Of a stretch of DNA of 28,367 nucleotides, positions 14,469-22,912 are shown one piece after another. The translations under genes and the position numbers were made by a program. Below the pieces are notes generated by a model. It saw nothing but the letters and a program-made list of their open reading frames with translations. It was not told the origin of the DNA and did not search any database. Within the stretch, counting starts at the first letter, position 1; each line of letters starts with the position of its first letter. The stretch is from a bacterium (lineage in GTDB: Bacteria > Desulfobacterota > GWC2-55-46 > DRQE01), in the NCBI GenBank assembly GCA_027017505.1, contig JALUQR010000113.1, positions 1 to 28,367 of the forward strand. Reading direction: 5' to 3'.

Positions 14469-17400
14469 CCTGTGGAGCCCTTTATGCGGTTGAGTTTTTC
14501 CAGATAGAGTGTTCTTACAGTCTCCCGTTTTTCAAGGTAGTATTCCATGAAGTCCTCCTCATCGGTATAGCCGAGCCTTCTTGCAAGGGCACGCACGGGC
14601 TGTGAGCCCCGTTTTATAACACACACAGGGGTATCGTGGATTATCCTTAAAGCAAGTTCTATCTGTCTGTAAAAGCTGTAGGCAGAAAGCAGTATCTGGT
14701 ATTCCTTCGCTGTCAGGATACCTGAAAGTTTAAGCTCCTTGAGTGCGGTAAGGGTGTTCTCTGTCCTCAGGTTTTCAAACCTCCAGCCATAATGAAGCTG
14801 GAGAATCTGCACCAGAAACTCCACATCCACAAGCCCGCCCCTGCCTGTTTTTATATCAAACCTTTCCGCACTCTCCCGAGCAAGTTCCTCCTCCATCCGC
14901 TGTCTTATGCGCAGAAACTCCTCTATGTCCTCTCTCTTAAGGGGGCCAGAGAATATTATTTTTTTGAGCTCTCCTGTGAGCCCTTTGCCAAACTCCATTG
15001 AGCCTGCAACCATCCTTGCCTTTATGCCTGCCTGTCTTTCCCAGAGCTGGGCCTTCTCTCTGTGGTAGCGCAGAAAGGCAGACCTTGAGACCACAAGAGG
15101 ACCAGACCTGCCCGTGGGCCGTAGCCTTGTATCTATGGAAAACACCATGCCCTCCTTTGTCCTTACAGAGAGTATGCTTATTATCTTCTGGGCACACTTT
15201 ACATAGAGCTCGTGGTCTGTGATGGTCTTTGCGCCATCGGTCTGTCCGCCCTCATCACCGTAGACGAATATTATGTCCAGGTCAGACCCATAGATGAGCT
15301 CTCTGCCCCCGAGTTTGCCCATTCCTATTATGGCGAACCTTCTGTCCTGCGGTAGTCCGTATCTTGGGCTTAAGACCCTTATGGCAATCTTGAGGGCCAT
15401 CTCAAGAGAGACCTCTGCAAGGGTGGTGAGCTCTTCTGAAAGCCCCTCTGCAGAGAGTGTGCCAGCAAGGTGCTGTAGCCCGAGCCTGAAGGTCTCCTGT
15501 TTTCTGTATCTTCTGAGAATATCCAGCCATTCCTCGTAGTCCTCTGTTTCAGAGATAAGCCCTGCAAGCTCTTTCTGCATGGTCTCCCTTTTTTTGTGGG
15601 GTACTGCCATCTCCTCTGATAGCAGGATGTCCAGGCTTTCGGGCTGTGCTATAAGGGTGTTTGAGAGAAAGGCACTTGAGCCGAATATCTTTACAAGCTC
15701 GCGCAGTAGGGATGGATTCTCTGATAGAAGCGAATAGAGGGCTGTCCTTGCCCCTACAGAGGATATGAAACGCTCCATGTTCAGAAGTGCCATATCAGGG
15801 TTTGCTGTCTCCGATGCCCTCATGATGATGTATGGAAGTATCCTTTCCCTCAGTATCCTTGCCCTCTCTGGCAGATGCAGAAAAGGCGGGCCATCTCTTA
15901 AAAGCCTTATCCTTGCGGGCGTTTCAGTGTCTTCAAAGCCAAGTCTTTTGAGAATCTCCTCCATCTCCTTATTCCCTATGTTGCGGGACAGCAGCAGAAG
16001 CACATCCTCTGGTATGTCCCGTTTGAGCTCTTCCTGGGAACCGTAAAACAGGGTGCTGTAGATGCGGTGCACCTCTGTGGTTACGGAGTGATACCTCTGC
16101 CAGAGCTCATCCCTGTTTTTGAACCCCAGCATTTTTGCAACCCTTGTGAGCTCTTCCGATGTCCTTGGCAGTGCCTGGGTCTGTGTGCCATGGACTATCT
16201 GCAGGCGATGCTCAAGCCTTCTTAAGAATATGTAGGATTCCTTAAGCAGTGTGCCATCCTCTCTGGACAGAAGCCCCCTCTCTGTGAGCCTGTCTATGGC
16301 CTCTGTGGTGCTTCTTACCCTGAGGGTTCTGTATCTACCACCATATATGAGCTGGAGTGCCTGGCAGAAAAACTCAATCTCTCTTATGCCACCCCTGCCG
16401 AGTTTTACATCAATTCTGTCTGCCCTTTTTCTTAAAAGCTCTATGTCTATGCGTGCCTTGAGCTGTTTTATCTCCTCTATGGCGGTAAAGTCCAGATACT
16501 TTCTGTACACAAAGGGCTGAATCATCTGGATGAACCGTTCTGCAAGGGTGTGGCTACCTGCAACATGGCGTGCCTTTATCATAACAGCCCGTTCCCAGGT
16601 CTGCCCCCAGCTCTCGTAGTATATCTCTGCACTTCTCAGGGAGTTGACTATGTCGCCAGACCTTCCCTCAGGCCTTAGGTTGAGGTCCACCCTGAATGCA
16701 AAGCCCTCCTCTGTTATGGCAGAGACAAGCCTTGTAACCCTTTCTGCCACTTTTGAGAAGAACTCATGCAGTGTAAGGGAGGAGTTTTTCCTTCCCTCCA
16801 CCCCGCTTGTGTGGCCCCTGTCGCTTGAGTATATGTAGATTATGTCCACATCAGAGAGAAAATTGAGCTCTCCGCCACCCAGCTTTCCAAGCCCTATCAC
16901 ACAGAACTCTGCCCTTTTAAGCGAGCCATCCTCTGCCCTGTAAAGGGGTGTGCCGTACAGACTCTCAAGCTCCCGAAGGGCAGACTCTGTTGCAACCTCA
17001 AGTACAGCGTCTGCAAGCCCTGTTAGCTCACAGAAGACCTCATCAAGGGTTGCAACCCCTGTGAGCTCTCGCAGGCCTATCCTTATGTATTCACCGTTGC
17101 GGTATCTTCTGAGGATGCTCTCAAGGCAGGCCCCACCGGTAGTGTCTGCCGTAAGGGCCCTGAGCTCTTTGAGGAAGTCCTCTCTGGTCTTTGTTGCACC
17201 GAGCCTTCTTTCTGACACTATCTTTATGTGTTCTCTGGGATTCTGCAGAAGAAGTCCCACAAGATAGGGCGATGCCCCGCACAGAAGAACGAGCCTTTCA
17301 AGGTGTTTGTCCTCAAGTAGCCACCTTACGGTGTGTTCTGGAAGGGCTGTAACCACCCGCTCGAGGTTTACCACAGCAGAGTCCATGTGTGCAGAACCCG

Positions 17401-17560
17401 CACACAGTTCTACCACCCTGTTGAGTCTTTCTCCAAGCGGGCCCTTAAGAAGGTTTTTAAGCACCCTTAAGGCCTTTCTGCCGTCTGGAAAGCCCAGCCC
17501 CGAGAGGTATGCAACCGCTGTGGGTTCATCTTTTTTTAGAATCTCTTCAAGCATGGACAC
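14465..17560 (-). CDS. glnE: GlnE, bifunctional glutamine synthetase adenylyltransferase/adenylyl-removing enzyme
   Basis: 1031 residues, full family length. It adds AMP to a tyrosine of glutamine synthetase when nitrogen is ample and removes it by phosphorolysis when nitrogen is scarce. The two nucleotidyltransferase domains are clear: the N-terminal deadenylylating one with GGGELNFLSDVDIIYIY (about residue 230-245) and the C-terminal adenylylating one with GGRELIYGSDLDIIFVYGD (about 745-765). Each is followed by a helical GlnD-UR_UTase-like region, including RGGIREIEFFCQ and RGGLVDVEFLVQ. GTG 17560 or ATG 17554 may start; neither has a strong Shine-Dalgarno. The gene begins 11 nt after argS and is probably translated by coupling. 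glnA and glnB are not in the window. Confidence 0.96.
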   Translation of the reverse strand: MSMLEEILKKDEPTAVAYLSGLGFPDGRKALRVLKNLLKGPLGERLNRVVELCAGSAHMDSAVVNLERVVTALPEHTVRWLLEDKHLERLVLLCGASPYLVGLLLQNPREHIKIVSERRLGATKTREDFLKELRALTADTTGGACLESILRRYRNGEYIRIGLRELTGVATLDEVFCELTGLADAVLEVATESALRELESLYGTPLYRAEDGSLKRAEFCVIGLGKLGGGELNFLSDVDIIYIYSSDRGHTSGVEGRKNSSLTLHEFFSKVAERVTRLVSAITEEGFAFRVDLNLRPEGRSGDIVNSLRSAEIYYESWGQTWERAVMIKARHVAGSHTLAERFIQMIQPFVYRKYLDFTAIEEIKQLKARIDIELLRKRADRIDVKLGRGGIREIEFFCQALQLIYGGRYRTLRVRSTTEAIDRLTERGLLSREDGTLLKESYIFLRRLEHRLQIVHGTQTQALPRTSEELTRVAKMLGFKNRDELWQRYHSVTTEVHRIYSTLFYGSQEELKRDIPEDVLLLLSRNIGNKEMEEILKRLGFEDTETPARIRLLRDGPPFLHLPERARILRERILPYIIMRASETANPDMALLNMERFISSVGARTALYSLLSENPSLLRELVKIFGSSAFLSNTLIAQPESLDILLSEEMAVPHKKRETMQKELAGLISETEDYEEWLDILRRYRKQETFRLGLQHLAGTLSAEGLSEELTTLAEVSLEMALKIAIRVLSPRYGLPQDRRFAIIGMGKLGGRELIYGSDLDIIFVYGDEGGQTDGAKTITDHELYVKCAQKIISILSVRTKEGMVFSIDTRLRPTGRSGPLVVSRSAFLRYHREKAQLWERQAGIKARMVAGSMEFGKGLTGELKKIIFSGPLKREDIEEFLRIRQRMEEELARESAERFDIKTGRGGLVDVEFLVQILQLHYGWRFENLRTENTLTALKELKLSGILTAKEYQILLSAYSFYRQIELALRIIHDTPVCVIKRGSQPVRALARRLGYTDEEDFMEYYLEKRETVRTLYLEKLNRIKGSTG

Positions 17561-17571
17561 TGCAATGTGGT

Positions 17572-19236
17572 TTACATCTTGGATGGAGCCTCCACGCCGA
17601 GCAGTCTAAGCCCCTTTCTTACAACCTCTGCGGTTGCCATACAGAGTGTAAGCCTTGCACTGCTCAGCTCGCTATCCTCTGAGACCACACGATGGGTATT
17701 GTAATAGGGATGGAACAGGCCTGCAAGCTCTCTCAGGTAGAATGTAACCCTGTGGGGCTCAAAGGAGCTTGCAGAGGATTCCACAACCTCCTCAAACCTT
17801 GAAAGGTGCTTTATAATGCTGAGTTCCTCTTTGAGCTCAAGCCTTTCCAGAAGCCTGGTGGAGGGGCTGTGGGGTATGGTTATGTTGTTCTTTCTCGCAA
17901 ACTCAAGGATACTCATTATCCTTGCATGGCAGTACTGAACATAGTAGACAGGGTTTTCAGGGGCCTGTCTTTTTGCAAGCTCAAGGTCGAACTCCAGGTG
18001 GGCGTCTGCCTTTCTTGTAAGGAATATGAACCTTACAGCATCCTTTCCAACCTCATCCATCACCTCACGAAGGGTTACGAACTCTGCCTTTCTGGTGCTC
18101 ATGGCAACAGGTCTTCCACCACGCTTAAGGCTTACAAGCTGTATGAGCACTATCTTAAGCCTTTCAGGGTCTTCACCCAGGGCACTGAATAGTGCCCTTA
18201 TGCGTGGTGCATAGCCGTGGTGGTCTGCCCCCCATACATCCACGATGGTGTGAAAACCGCGCAGGAGTTTTTCCCTGTGGTAGGCCACATCAGATGCAAA
18301 GTATGTGGTTGAGCCATCGTTCTTTATGAGAACCCTGTCCTTATCATCGCCAAACCCTGTGGTTCTGAACCACAGGGCTCCTTCCTTTTCGTACACCACA
18401 CCCCTGGCCTTGAGTTCCTCTATTGTTGCATCTACGAGGCCACGCTCGAAAAGGCTTTTTTCGCTGAACCAGACATCGAAACTCACGCCAAAGTCCTCAA
18501 GGTCTTTCTTTATGCCAGAAAGGATGGAGTCCTTTGCAAACTCTATGAAGAGCTGGCTGTGTTTCTCAAAGGGGTCTTCTGCGTACTCTGTGCCGTACTT
18601 CTGCAGAAAACTCTGTGCAATCTCCCGTATGTATTCACCCTGGTAGTGGTCTTCAGGCAGGGGAATATTTTTGCCGAGAAGCTCCAGATACCTCACATAG
18701 AGGGAATAGCCCAGCATGGACATCTGTCTGCCCACATCGTTTATGTAGTATTCCTTTGTAACCTCATAGCCTGCTGAGCTGAGTATGTTTGCAAGGGCAT
18801 CTCCCACCGCAGCCCCTCTGCCGTGGCCTATGTGAAGCGGGCCTGTGGGATTGGCACTTACAAACTCAACCTGCACTTTTCTTCCATTACCCACATGGGG
18901 GCAGTCTCCGTAGGAGTCCCTCTTTTCAAGAATCTCCCTTAGTGTCTCAAACCAGCACTCTCTTTTGATATGGATGTTTATAAACCCCTGGCCCTCAACC
19001 GTAACCCTTTCAACACAGTCGAGCGCTTCTATCGAGGGAACGATGAGTTCTGCAATCTGGCGGGGTGGTTTTTGCTCCTTTCGGGAAAGAAGCATTGCCA
19101 GATTGGTGGAGAAATCCCCGAGTTCCTCTCTCGGTGGGCGTTCAAGTAACACCCTTGCGGGGTTCTTTATGATACCCTCTTTGAGTTTTTCCTCCAGTAT
19201 GTTCTGGATGAGGTGTTCAAGCGCTCTTTTCTTCAT
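17572..19236 (-). CDS. argS: arginyl-tRNA synthetase
   Basis: 554 residues, class I synthetase that charges tRNA-Arg. The N-terminal tRNA D-loop-binding domain (about 1-110) precedes the HIGH motif SANPTGPLHIGHGRGAAVGD at about residue 125-140. The KMSKS equivalent is the degenerate MSTRKAEFVTL, usual for bacterial ArgRS. The C-terminal DALR anticodon-binding domain includes YYNTHRV. ATG 19236 has GCAGGAGA upstream and lies within the last 20 nt of the nitrilase-family gene, so translation is coupled. glnE follows after 11 nt. The frame is intact, in contrast to hisS. Confidence 0.97.
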   Translation of the reverse strand: MKKRALEHLIQNILEEKLKEGIIKNPARVLLERPPREELGDFSTNLAMLLSRKEQKPPRQIAELIVPSIEALDCVERVTVEGQGFINIHIKRECWFETLREILEKRDSYGDCPHVGNGRKVQVEFVSANPTGPLHIGHGRGAAVGDALANILSSAGYEVTKEYYINDVGRQMSMLGYSLYVRYLELLGKNIPLPEDHYQGEYIREIAQSFLQKYGTEYAEDPFEKHSQLFIEFAKDSILSGIKKDLEDFGVSFDVWFSEKSLFERGLVDATIEELKARGVVYEKEGALWFRTTGFGDDKDRVLIKNDGSTTYFASDVAYHREKLLRGFHTIVDVWGADHHGYAPRIRALFSALGEDPERLKIVLIQLVSLKRGGRPVAMSTRKAEFVTLREVMDEVGKDAVRFIFLTRKADAHLEFDLELAKRQAPENPVYYVQYCHARIMSILEFARKNNITIPHSPSTRLLERLELKEELSIIKHLSRFEEVVESSASSFEPHRVTFYLRELAGLFHPYYNTHRVVSEDSELSSARLTLCMATAEVVRKGLRLLGVEAPSKM

Positions 19237-20062
19237 CTTCTCCTGCGATGAGTCTGTAGACTTCTGGCCTTCTGTCGCGCAGGAAGACCCATTCGTTTCT
19301 GACGGTCTCTATGAGGTTGAGGTCAACAGTGGCAACCACCACCGCCTCTCCAGAGCCAACGGGTTTTACCAGAAACTCTCCATCAGGCCTGGCACAGAAG
19401 CTTCTTCCGTAAAAGTCCTGTTTTTCCTCCCTGCCAACGCGGTTTACCCTGAAGACAAAAAAACCGTTTGCATGTGCTGTGGCAGAAAGAGACCTCTCCC
19501 ACTTAAGCCTTGAATGGTAGAACGCAGACGCTGTGGGAACGAACACCACCTCTGCACCCTTGAGTGCAAGTATCCTGAAGCCCTCTGGAAAGAAGGCATC
19601 CCAGCATATCTGCACCCCTATGCGTGCAAAGGGTGTGTTGAAGACAGGAAAGCCGGTGTCTCCTGGGCTGAAGTAGAAACGCTCCTCCCACAGTGGTATC
19701 TGGGGCACATGAACCTTGCGGTATTTGCCGATAATACTGCCATCTGTGCCTATAACGAAGGCGGTGTTAAAGTATCTATCACGGGCCTTCTCAAATATCG
19801 GGGCTATGAGCACCACACCCTCTGCCACTGCAAGCTCCCTCAGGGTGGAGATGGTAATGCCGTTTTCATCCTCTGCAAGGCGAAAGTTCTTCCTGTCCAT
19901 GGTGTGGGCAAACCAGGGAAGATTGAAAAGCTGGGGAAGACACACAATCTTGGAGCCCTCCCCTGCTGCTATACCTATGAGCTCTGCGGTGCGCTTGAGG
20001 GTGTCCTTCTTGCTCTCAGATGCCATTACCTGTATGGCAGAAACTTTTATGGTTCTATCCAT
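19217..20062 (-). CDS. carbon-nitrogen hydrolase (nitrilase superfamily), N-carbamoylputrescine-amidase-like, with Gln at the catalytic Glu position
   Basis: 281 residues from ATG 20062, chosen over an upstream in-frame start because GAGGAG lies 6 nt before it. Nitrilase-superfamily enzymes hydrolyse amides or carbamoyl groups with a Glu-Lys-Cys triad. The lysine (K116 in GKYRKVHVPQIPLWEE) and nucleophile (C153 in GVQICWDAFFPE) are present, as is the second conserved glutamate pair E126-E127. At the usual general-base position, where relatives have QELF, this protein reads CLPQLFNLPW with Q44 (codon CAG). Overall layout is closest to AguB-type N-carbamoylputrescine amidases (polyamine synthesis), but the substrate is not certain. 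It either uses another base or has changed function. It lies between ftsB and argS on the same strand. Confidence 0.85.
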   Translation of the reverse strand: MDRTIKVSAIQVMASESKKDTLKRTAELIGIAAGEGSKIVCLPQLFNLPWFAHTMDRKNFRLAEDENGITISTLRELAVAEGVVLIAPIFEKARDRYFNTAFVIGTDGSIIGKYRKVHVPQIPLWEERFYFSPGDTGFPVFNTPFARIGVQICWDAFFPEGFRILALKGAEVVFVPTASAFYHSRLKWERSLSATAHANGFFVFRVNRVGREEKQDFYGRSFCARPDGEFLVKPVGSGEAVVVATVDLNLIETVRNEWVFLRDRRPEVYRLIAGEDEEKSA

Positions 20063-20152
20063 AAAACACTCCTCTGTGTGCAATCTCTGTTAAGGTTTTA
20101 AAAAAAGAAGCTGTTTTAAGATGGACTTTAAGGGGAAGGCCTTGTGAACAGT

Positions 20153-20446
20153 CTATTCCTCTATGATGTAGAGCATCTCGTCCTTTCCAATCATGCCGAG
20201 CTCCCTTCGTGCCACCTCCTCGATGTAACGGTTGTCCCTCTTGAGAAGCTCGATTTTACGCACAAGCTCCCTGTTTTCCTCCTCAAGGGCCTTCTTTTTG
20301 AGAACTATCCTCTCCCGCTCCTTACTCAGGCGGATTACATCCACAAGTCCATTTTCACCGATAATGGTAAACACTATTATTATGGCGAGGACTACCCCTA
20401 TGGCTAAGAGAAAAAACCTTTTCCCCCGGCTATCGTCCATCATCAT
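20153..20446 (-). CDS. ftsB: FtsB/DivIC-family septum formation protein
   Basis: About 97 residues. A short cytoplasmic N-terminus precedes one membrane helix (FFLLAIGVVLAIIIVFTII), followed by a periplasmic coiled coil (heptads through LSKERERIVLKKKALEEENRELVRKIELL) and the typical tail YIEEVARRELGMIGKDEMLYII. This is the layout of FtsB/DivIC, which forms a complex with FtsQ and FtsL to activate septal peptidoglycan synthesis. The start is uncertain: ATG 20446 (followed by two more ATGs) has no good Shine-Dalgarno, and an in-frame TTG lies at 20476. It heads a minus-strand run into the nitrilase gene, with a 90-nt gap that holds nothing I recognise. Confidence 0.85.
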   Translation of the reverse strand: MMMDDSRGKRFFLLAIGVVLAIIIVFTIIGENGLVDVIRLSKERERIVLKKKALEEENRELVRKIELLKRDNRYIEEVARRELGMIGKDEMLYIIEE

Positions 20447-20501
20447 AGGATTATCAGAGTCTACAGCAAAAGTCAACCACCTGAGTGTAAATGGCCTGAT
20501 A

Positions 20502-20530
20502 TTGCAAATGTTTTAAACTGCTGATATAAT
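20502..20530 (+). promoter_or_regulatory. putative sigma-70 promoter of the c-di-GMP signalling block
   Basis: TTGCAA (20502-20507), a 17-nt spacer and a perfect TATAAT (20525-20530) lie about 155 nt before the diguanylate cyclase. This implies a long untranslated leader. Confidence 0.52.
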
Positions 20531-20536
20531 ATTTTC

Positions 20537-20684
20537 AACTATATTTAATGGGTTTATTCAACCTGTCTTTTCGGAAAAAGAGGGGTGTGTATGGGGAAGG
20601 TGGTCTTTCTTTAGCCAGCCTCCAAGGACTATCCATCTTTGAGCATCCCACCAGCGGGCTGTCTATAAAAAGAGAGCGGATTTT
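20537..20684 (+). other. long 5' leader, structure not identified
   Basis: About 148 nt between the predicted transcription start and the diguanylate cyclase ATG. It contains a TCTTTT-CGGA-AAAAGA hairpin near 20563-20578 and G- and C-rich stretches (GGGGAAGGTGG, AGCCAGCCTCC, CATCCCACCAGC) that could pair over distance. I looked for a GEMM-type c-di-GMP riboswitch core and could not place one. No good ORF is present. Confidence 0.3.
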
Positions 20685-21968
20685 ATGTCCATGAGGTTCT
20701 CCCACAAGCTGTTGCTCTCTGTGGTTGTCTTTATGTCAGTGAGCATAGGGATAATACTCTACCTTGCCATAACGCATGAGAAGAGGCTTATAGCGAGTAT
20801 ACAGCAGGACAACCTGAGGCTTGTAAACAGCATCATATTTGATGAGCTTTACACCTCAATGAGATACGGGGGAGGAAGAAGGGAAAACAGGGCGATAATA
20901 AAGAGGCTTAACGAAATCGAGGGTATAGAGGAGGTAAGGATAATCCACGGTGAGCCTGTGGAAAGGCAGTTTGGTGTGGAGGAGGATGAAACACCACGCG
21001 ATGAGCTTGAAAGGATTGCTGTAGAGGAGGGAAGGGAGATTCTGGAAGAGTTCACAGAGAATGGCACAAGAAAGATGCGGTTTATAATGCCAGTTTTTGT
21101 GAGGAAGGAATGTCAGAGGTGTCACATGGCAGAGATTGGAGAGGTGAACGGTGCCATATCACTTACCGTGTCTCTGGATAAGTACGATGCCATGGTGAGC
21201 AAGGCCATAACGAAATTCATCGTAACGAGTCTTGTGCTGGTGGGTATGGTTGTGGTTGCTGCGGTTGCGTTTATAATGCACTACAATGTGAGGCCAATTG
21301 CAGAGCTCTACAAGGCTGTAAAGATTATAGGCTCTGGCAACCTGGACTACAGGATAGACATAAAGGATGGAATGGAGATAAACCGCCTTGTGGAGGAGTT
21401 CAACAACATGGCACAGAGACTCAAGGAGAGAACAGAAGAGCTCATGGAGCTTAACCGCAAGCTCGAGGCACTTTCCATAACAGACGGGCTCACAGGGCTC
21501 TACAACCACAGGTACTTCTACAAAAGGCTTGCAGAGGAGATAGAAAGGGCAAAGCGATACGACAGAAGGCTCTCCCTCATAATGGCTGATATAGACAACT
21601 TCAAGCTCTACAACGACACCCACGGTCATCAGAAGGGCGATGTGGTGCTCAAGGGTGTCGCAGAGTGCATAAAGAACACCATAAGGATGAACGATGTGCC
21701 CGCAAGGTATGGCGGAGAGGAGTTTGCCATAATACTGCCAGAGACAGGAAAGGACACAGCGGTGAAGGTTGCAGATAGGATAAGACACGAGGTGGAAAGA
21801 AGAAGTTTTCCGGGTGAGGCAAGTCAACCCGGTGGTGTCCTTACAATAAGCCTCGGGGTGGCCACATTCCCGGACGATGGCATCACCGTGGATGAGCTTG
21901 TAAAAAGAGCAGATGAGGCCCTCTATATGGCAAAAAGAAACGGCCGTAACAGGGTAGAGGTGGTGTGA
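20685..21968 (+). CDS. membrane diguanylate cyclase with periplasmic c-type heme motif and HAMP
   Basis: 427 residues. TM1 (about 8-28) and TM2 (about 178-202) flank a periplasmic domain that ends with CQRCH at residues 142-146, a covalent heme c motif as in Tll0287/DUF3365-type sensors. A HAMP linker (RPIAELYKAVKIIGSGNLDYRI) and a short coiled coil lead to the GGDEF domain. The active-site loop is RYGGEEF (about residue 341) and the inhibitory RxxD site is intact (RMND, five residues before GGEEF). The DGLTGLYNHRYF and DIDNFKLYNDTHGH motifs are also present. It should make c-di-GMP from GTP in response to redox state or a gas bound at heme; the stimulus is inferred. The stop overlaps the next gene by 4 nt, and an HD-GYP phosphodiesterase lies two genes on. 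Confidence 0.92.
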   Translation: MSMRFSHKLLLSVVVFMSVSIGIILYLAITHEKRLIASIQQDNLRLVNSIIFDELYTSMRYGGGRRENRAIIKRLNEIEGIEEVRIIHGEPVERQFGVEEDETPRDELERIAVEEGREILEEFTENGTRKMRFIMPVFVRKECQRCHMAEIGEVNGAISLTVSLDKYDAMVSKAITKFIVTSLVLVGMVVVAAVAFIMHYNVRPIAELYKAVKIIGSGNLDYRIDIKDGMEINRLVEEFNNMAQRLKERTEELMELNRKLEALSITDGLTGLYNHRYFYKRLAEEIERAKRYDRRLSLIMADIDNFKLYNDTHGHQKGDVVLKGVAECIKNTIRMNDVPARYGGEEFAIILPETGKDTAVKVADRIRHEVERRSFPGEASQPGGVLTISLGVATFPDDGITVDELVKRADEALYMAKRNGRNRVEVV

Positions 21969-22912
21969 ACAAGAGGGATTACAAGATGGGTCCAGAAAAC
22001 TACATAAGCAGTACCCACGACATCCTTAAACAGGCCATGGAGAATGTGGATGTTGCCATGGCCATACTATCGGACAACCTTAACATCCTGTGGATGAACA
22101 GAAGCATGGAGGAGCTTACAGGGGTGAGCAGGGAGGACGCAGTTGGAATAACCACACCAGCGCTGTTCACCAAAAGGCTTAAAAGGCTCTTTGAAGACGG
22201 GGACGCCCTTGAAAGAAGGCTGTTTTCAGCATACAGAAACAACACCTCCATAGAAGGCATGGAGTGCCACATGCCCGCACAGGGCAGAAGAAAAGAAAGG
22301 TGGCTTCTTTTCTGGAGCAAGCCCCTGCCAGCAGGTGGAGGAAGGGTTGAGTACTTCGTGGATATAACATCCTACAGGAGCTATCTGAGTGATATTGCAG
22401 AGAGCGAGGAGGTCTTCAGAACCATAGCCATGTCAGCACTGGATGCCATAGTGATGGTGGACCACAAGGGAAGCATAACCTTCTGGAACAGGGCTGCTGA
22501 AAGAATGTTCGGCTACAGCCAGAACGAGGCCATGGGAAGAAAACTCTACAAACTCATAATACCCGAGAGACTGCATCAGCAGTTTGCGGAAGGGTTCAAA
22601 AAGTTCTCAACGACAGGCGAGGGTAAATATATAGGAAAAACCATAGAAACAAGAGGGGTGAGAAAGGACGGCACAGAGGTGCCGGTGGAGTTATCCCTTG
22701 CAGGGGTCAGAAGAAGGGGAGTATGGTGCGGAATAGGTATTATGAGGGATATAACCCGAAGGCTTGAGATAGAGGAGGAACTTAAACAGAAAATAGATGA
22801 CCTTGAGAGGATGAACAGGGTGATGGTGGGCAGAGAACTCAGGATGGAGGAACTCAGAAAGGAGATAATCAGGCTGAGGAAGCGTATAGATGAGCTTGAA
22901 GGTGCTCAATAG
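21965..22912 (+). CDS. two-PAS-domain sensor protein ending in a coiled coil
   Basis: 315 residues starting at GTG 21965, overlapping the cyclase stop by 4 nt. Two PAS domains are evident: residues about 15-135 (AMENVDVAMAILSDNLNILWMN start) and about 145-265 (ALDAIVMVDHKGSITFWNRAAERMFGYS, ending GIMRDITRR). The last 50 residues are a strong coiled coil (IDDLERMNRVMV to KRIDELEG). No kinase, cyclase or DNA-binding domain is present and there is no membrane segment, so it must act by binding partners. The next gene begins with another coiled coil and overlaps by 23 nt, which suggests that the two proteins associate or that one ancestral protein was split. Ligand unknown. Confidence 0.85.
   Translation: MNKRDYKMGPENYISSTHDILKQAMENVDVAMAILSDNLNILWMNRSMEELTGVSREDAVGITTPALFTKRLKRLFEDGDALERRLFSAYRNNTSIEGMECHMPAQGRRKERWLLFWSKPLPAGGGRVEYFVDITSYRSYLSDIAESEEVFRTIAMSALDAIVMVDHKGSITFWNRAAERMFGYSQNEAMGRKLYKLIIPERLHQQFAEGFKKFSTTGEGKYIGKTIETRGVRKDGTEVPVELSLAGVRRRGVWCGIGIMRDITRRLEIEEELKQKIDDLERMNRVMVGRELRMEELRKEIIRLRKRIDELEGAQ

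Noticed and set aside
20537..20684. GEMM-type c-di-GMP riboswitch
   Set aside because: The conserved core could not be placed by eye; reported only as an unidentified leader.
21159..21827. 222-codon minus-strand frame opposite the GGDEF gene
   Set aside because: Rich in His, Val and Cys, with no domain; it is the complement of conserved cyclase sequence.
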